Below, in pieces: positions 1 through 6,389 of a stretch of DNA of 9,579 nucleotides. Where the stretch lies: NCBI GenBank assembly GCA_024405335.1, contig JAKSOX010000060.1, forward strand, positions 1 through 9,579, read 5' to 3'. This DNA is from Kiritimatiellia bacterium. GTDB lineage: Bacteria; Verrucomicrobiota; Kiritimatiellia; RFP12; UBA1067. The translations under genes were made by a program, and so were the position numbers. The number at the start of each line of letters is the position of its first letter. The first letter of the stretch is position 1. The notes below the pieces were generated by a model. The model was not told the origin of the DNA and searched no databases. It saw nothing but the letters and a program-made list of their open reading frames with translations.

Positions 1-521
1 GCCCGATGACGGACATGATGCACCTCGAGGCGATCCGCCTCATCTCGCTTTCGCTGCGCGACGCCGTCGCGAACAAGCCGCAGGGCCGCGCGGGCATGGC
101 GCTCGGCCAGTACATCGCCGGCATGGGCTTTTCCAACGTCGGCCTCGGCATCGACCATTCGATGGCCCACGGCCTCAGCGCGCTCTACGACATGCCGCAC
201 GGCAAGGCGTGCGCGATTCTCCTCCCGACGGCGATGAAGTTCAACGCGCCGAAAACGGGCGACAAGTACCGCAAGATCGCGATCGCGATGGGCGTCAAGG
301 GCGCCGAGACGATGCCGCTCGCGAAGGCCCGCCAGGCGGCGATAGCCGCAGTCGAAAAACTCTCGAAGGACGTCGGCATCCCGGCGGACCTCAAGGGCGT
401 CCTCAAGAAGGAGGACGTCGCGTTCCTCGCGAAGAGCGCCTACGCGGACGCATGCCGCCCGGGCAACCCGCGCGACGTGTCCGTGAAGGACATCGAGAAA
501 CTCTACAAGGGGCTGATGTAA
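1..521 (+). CDS. Iron-containing alcohol dehydrogenase, C-terminal part (lactaldehyde reductase-like), 5'-truncated by window edge
   Basis: This is the C-terminal portion of a group III (Fe-dependent) alcohol dehydrogenase, cytoplasmic NAD(P)-dependent oxidoreductases that interconvert aldehydes and alcohols. The frame is open to the left edge (first full codon at position 3), so the ATG at position 6 is probably internal; about 170 of the usual ~380 residues are present. The family's second signature is clear: HSMAHGLSALYDMPHGKA, counted from the ATG at 6, holds His51 and His65, 14 residues apart like the metal ligands His263 and His277 of E. coli FucO. The other two ligands would lie upstream. 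The C-terminal block ACRPGNPRDVSVKDIEKLYK matches the FucO-like end. The gene ends in TAA and is followed by 152 bp of non-coding DNA. The family is firm; the substrate (lactaldehyde, 1,2-propanediol, ethanol or butanol) cannot be settled from this fragment. Confidence 0.93.
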   Translation, partial: PMTDMMHLEAIRLISLSLRDAVANKPQGRAGMALGQYIAGMGFSNVGLGIDHSMAHGLSALYDMPHGKACAILLPTAMKFNAPKTGDKYRKIAIAMGVKGAETMPLAKARQAAIAAVEKLSKDVGIPADLKGVLKKEDVAFLAKSAYADACRPGNPRDVSVKDIEKLYKGLM

Positions 522-534
522 TCCGGCGCGGAGC

Positions 535-573
535 GTTTCCGGCGCCAGCTTCCCCACGGGCGGCGTCGGAAAC
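535..573 (+). terminator. Stem-loop after the alcohol dehydrogenase, possible terminator without U-tract
   Basis: Positions 535-546 (GTTTCCGGCGCC) pair with 562-573 (GGCGTCGGAAAC) in a continuous 12-bp stem with one G-U pair and a 15-nt loop, 14 bases after the TAA. No run of T follows, so it is not a textbook intrinsic terminator; it may protect the 3' end or assist Rho-dependent ending. An alternative fold, GGCGCC at 541-546 with GGCGCC at 585-590 followed by TTT, uses some of the same bases. The stem is seen directly; the role is inferred. The rest of the 522-613 gap shows no coding potential, only a run of eight C at 606-613. Confidence 0.4.
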
Positions 574-613
574 CGCAACGCCGAGGCGCCTTTCAGAAAT
601 CTGCGCCCCCCCC

Positions 614-642
614 TTGCGCGGCGAAAAGATTTTTGGTACATT
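614..642 (+). promoter_or_regulatory. Sigma-70-type promoter of acpP (TTGCGC-17-TACATT, extended -10)
   Basis: A -35 element TTGCGC (614-619) is separated by exactly 17 bp from a -10 element TACATT (637-642). The -10 is preceded by TG at the right distance (TGGTACATT, 634-642), giving an extended -10. Transcription would start near 649, leaving a leader of about 25 nt before the acpP ATG at 674. The AT-rich stretch stands out against the GC-rich surroundings. An alternative -10 (CATTAT, 639-644) is less well spaced. Confidence 0.75.
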
Positions 643-673
643 ATCACCCGTCAACAACAAGGAGACTAATCAA

Positions 674-940
674 ATGGCAGGCAAACTTGAAGATCGCGTC
701 AAAGAGATCATCGTCGACCAGCTCGGCGTCAATGCGGAGCAGGTGACGCTGGAAGCGTCGTTCATCGACGATCTCGGCGCGGACTCGTTGGACAGCGTTG
801 AACTTATCATGGCGTTCGAAGAGGAATTCGGCGCCGCCATCCCCGAAGAGGACGCCGAGAAGCTGACGACCGTCGGAAAGGTCATCGACTATCTCAAGTC
901 CAAGGGCTTTGGCGACGGCGACTCCGCCCCGGCGCAGTAA
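674..940 (+). CDS. acpP: Acyl carrier protein
   Basis: The 88-residue product is the acyl carrier protein, the cytoplasmic phosphopantetheine-bearing carrier of growing acyl chains in type II fatty acid synthesis. The attachment motif GADSLDSVEL is present, with Ser38 as the modified residue, and the acidic helix II/III region (AFEEEFGAAIPEEDAEKLTTVGKVIDYL) is typical. Length is slightly above the usual 77-80 because of a C-terminal tail rich in Gly, Asp, Ser and Ala (about residues 78-88). The ATG at 674 is chosen because AAGGAG (659-664) lies 9 nt upstream; the same frame is open farther upstream but there overlaps the dehydrogenase with Arg-rich shadow sequence. The gene stands alone between its own promoter and a strong terminator. 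No fab gene is adjacent in the window, although acpP is often next to fabG or fabF. Confidence 0.97.
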   Translation: MAGKLEDRVKEIIVDQLGVNAEQVTLEASFIDDLGADSLDSVELIMAFEEEFGAAIPEEDAEKLTTVGKVIDYLKSKGFGDGDSAPAQ

Positions 941-959
941 GTTTCGTCTGCACGACGGC

Positions 960-994
960 AAAGGGGCCGCGCGTCTTCACGCGTGGTCCCTTTT
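960..994 (+). terminator. Intrinsic terminator of acpP
   Basis: Positions 960-974 pair with 979-993 over 15 bp with no mismatch (two G-U pairs, at 966-987 and 969-984). The loop is CTTC (975-978) and the 3' arm runs into TTTT at 991-994. It lies 20 nt after the acpP stop codon. A GC-rich stem with a tetraloop and a short U-tract is a classical Rho-independent terminator. The A-tract at 960-962 pairs with the T-tract. Confidence 0.87.
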
Positions 995-1004
995 GTGCTA
1001 CAAT
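976..1004 (+). promoter_or_regulatory. Sigma-70-type promoter of the oxidoreductase-era-TPR-exbBD-pyrE-deoC unit
   Basis: An extended -10 element TGCTACAAT (996-1004) lies 17 bp after a weak -35, TTCACG (976-981). Predicted start of transcription is near 1011, giving a leader of about 20 nt that carries the ribosome binding site GGAGG (1020-1024) before the ATG at 1031. The -35 lies inside the loop and 3' arm of the acpP terminator. With such a weak -35, the extended -10 probably carries most of the recognition. This is the last recognised promoter before 8203, so it probably serves the long gene run up to deoC. Confidence 0.7.
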
Positions 1005-1030
1005 TCGGCGCAAGGAAACGGAGGTACGTC

Positions 1031-2053
1031 ATGGGGATCGTCAAAAAGCGCGTGGCCATCGTGGGCTTCGGTTTCATGGGGCACATGCACTACGGCGCGT
1101 GGAAGAAGCAGCGCGGCGCGAAGGTGGTCGCGGTGTGCGACTCCAATCTCGCGCAGATCACCGCCAAAGTGGGCGGCAATCTCGCGGGCGCGGACAATTC
1201 GGGCCTGGCCAAAGACGTGAAAGTCTACGCCGATTTCGACGAAATGCTCGCCAAGGAGCCGCTGGACGTGGTGGACGTGACGCTGCCCACGCTTCTGCAT
1301 CCGCCGACGACGATCAAGGCGCTCGCGAAGGGCGTGAACGTCCTCTGCGAAAAGCCGATGGCGATCGACGCGCGCGCGGCCGCCACGATGGTCGCCGCGG
1401 CGAAGAAGTCCAAGGCGAAGCTCATGATCGCCCAGTGCGTCCGCTACTGGCCCGAATACGTGGCGCTCAAGGAAATGGTCGATTCCGGCCGCCACGGCCG
1501 CGTGATCGCCGCCGATTTCACGCGCTTCTCGCCGGCGCCCGGCTGGCAGAACGGCGGCAAGTCGTGGTTTTTGGACGAAAAGAAATCCGGCGGCGTCGCG
1601 CTCGACATGCATTTGCACGACGTGGACGAAATCCACCACCTGTTCGGCATGCCGAAGTCGGTGAGTTCCTCCGCGCACCGCCATCCGGACGGCTGGACGG
1701 ACTTCATCGCCACGACCTACGGCTATCCGGGGATGGTGGTGACGAGTTCCTCGAGTTGGGCGATGGCGCCTTCGTTCGTGTGGGAATCCGGTTTCCGCGT
1801 GGTGTTCGAGAAGGCCGTGGCCTGCTGCAATTCGCACAACGACAAACCCTTCACGGTCTATCCCGAAAAGGGCAAGCCGTTCACGCCCAAGACGCCGAAG
1901 GCCACCGGCTACGAAGCCGAAATCAAGGCGTTCCTCGCGTATCTGGACGGCGATGCGTCGGGCGCGACGACGCCCGAGTCCGCGTGCGACTCCGTGCGCA
2001 TCGTCGACGCCGAAAAGAAGAGCGCGCGTCTCGGAAGGGCCGTAAAACCGTGA
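1031..2053 (+). CDS. Gfo/Idh/MocA family NAD(P)-dependent oxidoreductase
   Basis: The 340-residue product belongs to the Gfo/Idh/MocA family of cytoplasmic dehydrogenases acting mainly on sugars, inositols and their derivatives. The N-terminal Rossmann domain has the dinucleotide motif GFGFMG at residues 12-17 and the family motif CEKPMA with Glu107-Lys108-Pro109, where the Lys is the conserved catalytic residue. The C-terminal domain contains GGVALDMHLHDVDEIHHLFG (residues 187-206); Asp192 and His196 match the conserved substrate and catalytic positions. Length is normal (330-390 usual). ATG 1031 is preferred to an in-frame start at 983 because GGAGG lies 6 nt upstream and the earlier start would lie within the terminator and promoter. 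Its TGA overlaps the GTG start of era by 4 nt. The substrate cannot be told from sequence, and the link to era looks like operon convenience. Confidence 0.93.
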   Translation: MGIVKKRVAIVGFGFMGHMHYGAWKKQRGAKVVAVCDSNLAQITAKVGGNLAGADNSGLAKDVKVYADFDEMLAKEPLDVVDVTLPTLLHPPTTIKALAKGVNVLCEKPMAIDARAAATMVAAAKKSKAKLMIAQCVRYWPEYVALKEMVDSGRHGRVIAADFTRFSPAPGWQNGGKSWFLDEKKSGGVALDMHLHDVDEIHHLFGMPKSVSSSAHRHPDGWTDFIATTYGYPGMVVTSSSSWAMAPSFVWESGFRVVFEKAVACCNSHNDKPFTVYPEKGKPFTPKTPKATGYEAEIKAFLAYLDGDASGATTPESACDSVRIVDAEKKSARLGRAVKP

Positions 2054-2961
2054 AGGCGGCCGTGATCGGCATCGTGGGGCGGACGAACGCCGGCAAGTCG
2101 ACGCTCGTGAACGCGCTCGTCGGGGAGAAGGTGTCCATCACCAGCCCCGTGGAGCAGACGACGCGCAACACGATCCGCGGCATCGTGGCCGACCCGCGCG
2201 GGCAGCTCGTGCTGATGGACACGCCCGGTCTCCACAAGGCGGTGGGGCCGCTGGGCAGACTGCTCAACGGCATGGCCCGCGCATCCGCGTCCGGCACGGA
2301 CGTGCTGTGCGTGACGTTCGACGCGGCGCAGGCGCCGCAAATCGAGGACGAGGGCTGGATGGCGCGCGTGGCCAAGGAGAAAACGGCCGGGGACAAAGTC
2401 CTGTTCGTGCTCAACAAGGCCGATTCGAAGCCGTTTTTCGAGCGGATGTTCCGCGATGCGTGGGCGGCGGCGACGGCGGCGCATCCCACCACGGCGACGC
2501 CCGTTTGGGTTTGCGCGAGCGCGCTCACGGAAGCGGGCGCGGCGCCGGTGAAGGACGCGCTTTTCGAACTGTCGCCGGAAGGCGAGGCGCTGTTCCCGGA
2601 GGACGTGGTGACGGACTATCCGCGCAAACTCGCGATGGCGGACGTGGTGCGCGAAAAACTGCTTTCGCGGCTTTTCCAGGAGATCCCGCACGAACTGGGC
2701 GTGGCCGTGAAGGACGTCGCCGAAGGCCGCGACGGCTGGTCCGCCGACGTGGTGGCGTACGTGAACAAGCCCTCGCAGAAGGGCATCGTGATCGGCACGG
2801 GCGGGCGCACGCTCAAGGCGGCCCGCAAGGAGGCCGAACGCGACCTGAAGGACATGTTCGGCGTGCGCGTGCATCTGGAAATCTGGGTGAAGGTGGAGCC
2901 GAACTGGATGAAAAACAACCGCCTTCTGGCGGAGATGGGATACGCCGGGGCGCTCATTTGA
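2050..2961 (+). CDS. era: GTPase Era
   Basis: Era is a GTPase that binds near the 3' end of 16S rRNA and helps mature the 30S ribosomal subunit. The 303-residue product has the expected size and both domains. G domain: G1 GRTNAGKS (10-17), switch I around SPVEQTTRNTIRGI (32-45), G3 DTPG (57-60), G4 NKAD (122-125), G5 SAL (157-159). The C-terminal KH domain follows, with IVIGTGGRTLK around 246-256 and the Era hallmark VHLEIWVKVEPNW (274-286). The KH loop reads GTGG rather than the common GKGG. Translation starts at GTG 2050, overlapping the preceding stop as GTGA with AAGGG 10 nt upstream, so translational coupling is likely. This is the first sensible start, placing the P-loop at its usual distance from the N-terminus. 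Confidence 0.96.
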   Translation: MKAAVIGIVGRTNAGKSTLVNALVGEKVSITSPVEQTTRNTIRGIVADPRGQLVLMDTPGLHKAVGPLGRLLNGMARASASGTDVLCVTFDAAQAPQIEDEGWMARVAKEKTAGDKVLFVLNKADSKPFFERMFRDAWAAATAAHPTTATPVWVCASALTEAGAAPVKDALFELSPEGEALFPEDVVTDYPRKLAMADVVREKLLSRLFQEIPHELGVAVKDVAEGRDGWSADVVAYVNKPSQKGIVIGTGGRTLKAARKEAERDLKDMFGVRVHLEIWVKVEPNWMKNNRLLAEMGYAGALI

Positions 2962-2977
2962 CGTCCGGCTGAAGCGC

Positions 2978-5338
2978 ATGAAACGCGGTTTCCGAAAAAC
3001 GTGGTTTGGCGCGCTGGCGGTTCTGGTCGCCGGCGCCGGGACGCTTTTCGCCGGCGAAGAACTGGACCTGTCGCGCCAGGCGCTCCGGGACGGGCTGTGG
3101 AAAATCGCGCTCGTCCACGCGGAGGCCGCGCAGCAGGATCCGCAAGACCGCACCAAAGCCCGATTGGTGGCGCTGGAGGCGTTGGACGCGTTGGGCGAAA
3201 ACCAGAAGGCGCTGGAGCAGTTGGCGTTGTGGACGGACGAAAACGACGAGGCGTTCCGCTACCGCAAGGCGTTGGCGTTGTCCCGTTTGGGGCGGCGCGC
3301 GGCGGCCGACGACGCGTTGAAAAATCCTTTTTCGCAACCGGAATGGCATTTGGCCGCGAGCCGTTTGCGGGCCCGGATCGCCGTGGAAGACGGGCGTGCC
3401 GCGGACGCCGTCGCGTCCTTCAAGGCGGCGCTCGCCGCGGCGGGCGCGCTCACCAACGCGTCCGCGCGGACGGAAATCGCGCTGGAGTGGGCGCGGTTCG
3501 CGTGCGCGGGCGGCGCGGAAACGGACGCATTGGGGATTCTCAGGGGCGAAGGCGCTTTGGAGGCGCCCGGCGCGGCGGGCGACGAGGCGCGGCTGCTCGC
3601 GTCCGAATTGCACGCCGCCGCCGGCAACGCGAACGAAGCGCGCGCGCTTTGGCGGCGCCTCGTGGCGTCCACGGCGAGCAAGGATGCGAGCCGGCGGGCG
3701 GCCTACCGGCTGGGATTCGACGAGCTGTCCTCGCCGGCCACGGCGACGTCCGGCGTGTCGCGCATCCGCGCGCTGGTGCGCGAGAATCCCGACGATCCCG
3801 ACGCGCGCGAAGCGGCCATCCGGCTGGCGGACCATCTGCTCGCGGCCGGCGACGCGGAGGGCGCGTACGACGAGTACCGCCGTTTCCTCGAAGCGAATCC
3901 CGCTTCCGCGTTGGACGCGCGGGTGATCGAAAACCGCGGCTGGGCGCTGATGGCGCTGGGGCGGCGCGCCGAGGCGATCGGCGCGTTCGCGCGCGCGGCG
4001 CAGGTGGCGACGAACGGCGAAACGCGCGCGCGCTGTCTCTACAAGCAGGCCGACGCGCTGGTCGCCGACGGCCGGCCCGCGGACGCGGCGGCGCTTTACG
4101 CGCAAGTCGCGTCGTCGGCGGCGGATCCGCTGGCGGCGCGGGCGGTTTTCGCCGAAGCGGACGCCCTGGAACGCGCCGGCCAGACGGAAAAAGCGGCCGA
4201 ACGCTACCGCGCCGTGGTGGCGGCGGGCGGCGAAAGGCGTTTCCGCGCGGCGCTTCGGCTGGCCGCCCAGAACGTTTCCGCCGGCCGAAACGAAGACGCC
4301 ATCGGCCTGTACGCGTCCGTCGCGACGAACGCCGCCGCCACGTTGGACGAGCGCGTCGACGCGCATGCCGGGCGCGGACGCGCCAACTACCGCGCGTACC
4401 GCTTCCGCGACGCGCGCGCCGATTTCGGAAAGGTCGCCGAACTCGCGCCGTCGCGGGCCGACGAGATGCGGTTCCTCAAGGCGCTGTGCCTGTACGGAGA
4501 AGGCGGCGACGCCGACGCGAAAGCCGAAGCGCTCGACCTGTTCGGCAAAACCGGCGACGCGGCGCTGAAGGCCGACCTTTCGCTGTGGCTGGCCAAATGG
4601 TGCTACAACCACCGCGAGTGGCGCGAATCGCAGTCGCACTACGAGGCGTACGCCGCGCACGCGCGGGGCGAGAAGGGCGCGGACGCGCTCACGTGGGCGG
4701 CGCGGTGCGCGTCCGCCTGCGGCGACGACGCCAAGGCCGTCGAACTCACGACGCGCGCGGTCAAGGCCGCGCCGGACGCGCCGTTTCTGGCGGACGTGCT
4801 GCTCGTGCAGGGCGAGGCGCTCATGGAGCTGGCGCGTTTCGCGGAGGCGGTGATCGTGTTCGACCGCGTGAAGACGGCGGCCCCGTCGGACGAGGCGGCG
4901 CGGCGGGCGGCGATCCGCCGGGCGGACGCGCTGTACGCGCTGGGCGCGGACAACACGGCGCGCTACGCGGACGCGCTCAAGGCCTACCAGGATCTCGGCA
5001 AAACCGCCGCGCTCACGCCAAGCGAGCGGATCGCCACCGCCTACCGCGTCGGCCGGCTGCTGGAGAAGATGAACCGCAAAGACGAAGCGGAGGACCAGTT
5101 GTACGCGAACGTCGTGCTGGCGTGGCGCGACGCGCGGGCGAAAGGCGCGGTGTTCGACGAAAACGCCTGCCGCTGTTTCGCCCAGGCCGCTTTCAAACTG
5201 TCCGAGAACTACGCGGCGGCCGGCGACGCCTTCGCGGCCGCCGCCGTGCTGAAGCTGGTGGTGGATTCGGGAACGGCCTCCGCGAAGGAAGCGTCGCGGC
5301 GGTTGGAGCAATTCGAAAAGAAAGGGTTCGTGCGATGA
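2978..5338 (+). CDS. Exported tetratricopeptide-repeat protein of an ExbB/ExbD-linked cassette
   Basis: The 786-residue, Ala-rich product starts with a signal peptide: basic MKRGFRK, hydrophobic residues 9-24, and a likely cleavage site after LFA (residue 25). The rest is almost all helical repeats of the TPR type. Clear units with the pattern of small residues at turns lie near 314-345, 350-383, 385-417, 419-450, 604-637, 641-676 and 728-762; weaker ones fill the remainder. No catalytic domain is recognised. It is probably periplasmic, acting as a protein-binding scaffold. Its stop overlaps the ExbB-like start (ATGA at 5335-5338), suggesting a stoichiometric or functional link, as with TPR protein CpoB/YbgF in Tol-Pal clusters, though this protein is about three times as long. 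No good Shine-Dalgarno precedes ATG 2978, 16 nt after era. A specific function is not known. Confidence 0.88.
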   Translation: MKRGFRKTWFGALAVLVAGAGTLFAGEELDLSRQALRDGLWKIALVHAEAAQQDPQDRTKARLVALEALDALGENQKALEQLALWTDENDEAFRYRKALALSRLGRRAAADDALKNPFSQPEWHLAASRLRARIAVEDGRAADAVASFKAALAAAGALTNASARTEIALEWARFACAGGAETDALGILRGEGALEAPGAAGDEARLLASELHAAAGNANEARALWRRLVASTASKDASRRAAYRLGFDELSSPATATSGVSRIRALVRENPDDPDAREAAIRLADHLLAAGDAEGAYDEYRRFLEANPASALDARVIENRGWALMALGRRAEAIGAFARAAQVATNGETRARCLYKQADALVADGRPADAAALYAQVASSAADPLAARAVFAEADALERAGQTEKAAERYRAVVAAGGERRFRAALRLAAQNVSAGRNEDAIGLYASVATNAAATLDERVDAHAGRGRANYRAYRFRDARADFGKVAELAPSRADEMRFLKALCLYGEGGDADAKAEALDLFGKTGDAALKADLSLWLAKWCYNHREWRESQSHYEAYAAHARGEKGADALTWAARCASACGDDAKAVELTTRAVKAAPDAPFLADVLLVQGEALMELARFAEAVIVFDRVKTAAPSDEAARRAAIRRADALYALGADNTARYADALKAYQDLGKTAALTPSERIATAYRVGRLLEKMNRKDEAEDQLYANVVLAWRDARAKGAVFDENACRCFAQAAFKLSENYAAAGDAFAAAAVLKLVVDSGTASAKEASRRLEQFEKKGFVR

Positions 5339-5349
5339 CGGCGTTTTTC
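5332..5349 (+). repeat. Direct repeat copy 1 at the exbB-like start
   Basis: The 18 bases at 5332-5349 (GCGATGACGGCGTTTTTC) recur with one change at 5970-5987, both times across the stop of one gene and the start of the next. Both proteins therefore begin with (M/V)TAFF. The repeat is directly visible; its meaning is not known. Confidence 0.7.
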
Positions 5350-5976
5350 ATGGGCGGCGGACCCGTTTCCGCGATCATCTGCCTGCTCGGCGCGGGCTCG
5401 CTGCTGCTGTTTTTCGTCCGGCTGGCCGATCTGCGCCGGGCGCACGTGGACTGGGTCGACTTCATCCGCGGCGTCGCGAACGTGCTGGCCAAGGGCAACG
5501 CCGACGAAGCGCTGGCGATTTGCGAGGACACGCCGTCGCCCGTGGCGCGCGTCGTGGCGGCGGCGGTGACGCATCGCGGGGAGGACGCGGCCGCCTTGCG
5601 CGACGTCGTGGCCTCCGCGTCCCGCGCGGAAGTGCGCCGTCTCGCGCGCCGTCTCGCCGCCTTGCCGGTCGTCGCGCAGGTGGCGCCGCTGCTGGGGCTT
5701 TTCGGCACCGTGCTCGGTTTCTCCAAGATGCTGCTCGCGCTCAAGGCGTCCGCGCCGTTGGCGCGCGCCGACCTGCTGGCGGGGCTGGCGCCGGCGCTTT
5801 CCGCGGCGGCGGCCGGTTTGCTGGTGGCCGTGGTCGCGCACGTCGCCCACGCGCTTTTGCGCGCGCGGCTGGACCGCATCGTGGCCGAACTCGACGACGC
5901 GTCCGCCGAGATCCGCGTGGTGGTGGCGGCTTGCGCGAAGCGCGCCGCCGAGGGGGAGGAGGACGTCGCGCGGTGA
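5335..5976 (+). CDS. ExbB/TolQ/MotA-family inner-membrane protein, divergent
   Basis: This 213-residue inner-membrane protein belongs to the ExbB/TolQ family, whose members form proton-driven motors with ExbD/TolR. Three hydrophobic segments lie near 10-30, 111-135 and 151-175, with a basic cytoplasmic loop between the first two. The N-terminal GGGPVSAIICLL and the loop DEALAICEDTPSPVARVV are typical. TM2 contains APLLGLFGTVLGF (117-129); Thr125 matches channel residue Thr148 of E. coli ExbB. TM3 reads LAPALSAAAAGLLVAVVA, where the family normally has EAL.AT..GL...IPA: E. coli Glu176 corresponds to Pro153 and Thr181 to Ala158. The proton path is therefore probably altered. ATG 5335 overlaps the TPR gene stop, with AAAGGG at 5321-5326. 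It overlaps the ExbD-like gene by 4 nt. The family call is firm; use of proton-motive force is doubtful. Confidence 0.9.
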   Translation: MTAFFMGGGPVSAIICLLGAGSLLLFFVRLADLRRAHVDWVDFIRGVANVLAKGNADEALAICEDTPSPVARVVAAAVTHRGEDAAALRDVVASASRAEVRRLARRLAALPVVAQVAPLLGLFGTVLGFSKMLLALKASAPLARADLLAGLAPALSAAAAGLLVAVVAHVAHALLRARLDRIVAELDDASAEIRVVVAACAKRAAEGEEDVAR

Positions 5977-5987
5977 CGGCGTTTTTC
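5970..5987 (+). repeat. Direct repeat copy 2 at the exbD-like start
   Basis: GCGGTGACGGCGTTTTTC here matches 5332-5349 at 17 of 18 bases. The single difference changes the start codon from ATG to GTG. The copies lie 638 bp apart, at equivalent gene junctions. Confidence 0.7.
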
Positions 5988-6389
5988 CAGCGTTTCGCGG
6001 CGGCCGCGCCGTGGTTGACTTTGGCGTTGCTGCTGGCGATGTTCGCGTTCGTCCACGGCCGGCTCGCGCTGGGATCCGGCGTCGAGGTGGCGTTGCCGGA
6101 AGCCGGAACGGCCGACGCCGTGGCGCCCGCGTCGCTGGTGGCGCTCGCGTTGCCTGCGGGCGACGGTTCCGTGCTCGTGTTTTTCGACGACGCCCGCTAT
6201 TCGCTGGGCGACGCGGCGGGCGTCCAGTCGTTCACGCGCCGGTTGGCGGAGCGCGCGGCGGCGGACGAATCCGGCCGGCTGGCGCTGCTGGCCGACAAAC
6301 GCATTTCGGCCGGCGATTTGATGCGGCTCATGGACGTGGCGCGCCGTTGCGGCGTCCGCCACGTGCAGATTCTGGAGAAGGGCGACTGA
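5973..6389 (+). CDS. ExbD/TolR-family membrane-anchored protein, lacking the transmembrane Asp
   Basis: The 138-residue product has ExbD/TolR architecture: a short cytoplasmic N-terminus, one transmembrane helix (about 13-28) and a periplasmic domain. Family traits are the post-membrane segment GVEVALPEAGTA (36-47) and the C-terminal ADKRISAGDLMRLMDVARRCGVRHVQIL (107-134), which resembles the usual ADK...Y..V..VMD..R..G...I block. Length is normal (about 140). In ExbD, TolR and MotB the helix begins with a Pro-(x2)-Asp element whose Asp (Asp25 in E. coli ExbD) is essential. Here the same place reads PWLTLALLLAMF (13-24): Thr16 replaces the Asp, and the helix holds no acidic residue. Start is GTG 5973, overlapping the ExbB-like stop as GTGA, with a strong GGAGGAGGA at 5955-5963. 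ExbB-like context makes the assignment firm despite the missing residue. Confidence 0.85.
   Translation: MTAFFQRFAAAAPWLTLALLLAMFAFVHGRLALGSGVEVALPEAGTADAVAPASLVALALPAGDGSVLVFFDDARYSLGDAAGVQSFTRRLAERAAADESGRLALLADKRISAGDLMRLMDVARRCGVRHVQILEKGD

Noticed and set aside
6..8. ATG at position 6 as the true start of the alcohol dehydrogenase
   Set aside because: Fe-ADH proteins are about 380 residues and the fragment begins mid-domain; the frame is open to the window edge.
522..673. Small gene or structured RNA between the dehydrogenase and acpP
   Set aside because: No open frame with a ribosome binding site; the content is explained by a stem-loop, a C-run, the promoter and a short leader.
983..1030. 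Upstream in-frame start for the Gfo/Idh/MocA gene at 983
   Set aside because: It lies in the terminator and promoter, has no ribosome binding site, and adds a 16-residue extension ahead of the normal Rossmann start; ATG 1031 has GGAGG 6 nt upstream.
1909..3156. Long minus-strand frame opposite era
   Set aside because: His/Arg-rich composition with no motifs; era on the + strand has all G-box and KH signatures.
2954..5311. Very long open frame on the minus strand (about 785 codons) opposite the TPR gene
   Set aside because: It is Arg/Gly/Val-rich low-complexity translation produced by the GC-biased codon use of the sense gene, has no recognisable domain, and lies antisense to a gene with a signal peptide and TPR pattern.
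3001..5334. Long + strand frame running alongside the TPR gene into the ExbB-like gene
   Set aside because: The part before 5335 is Arg/Gly-rich shadow translation; only the segment from the ATG at 5335 looks like a real protein.
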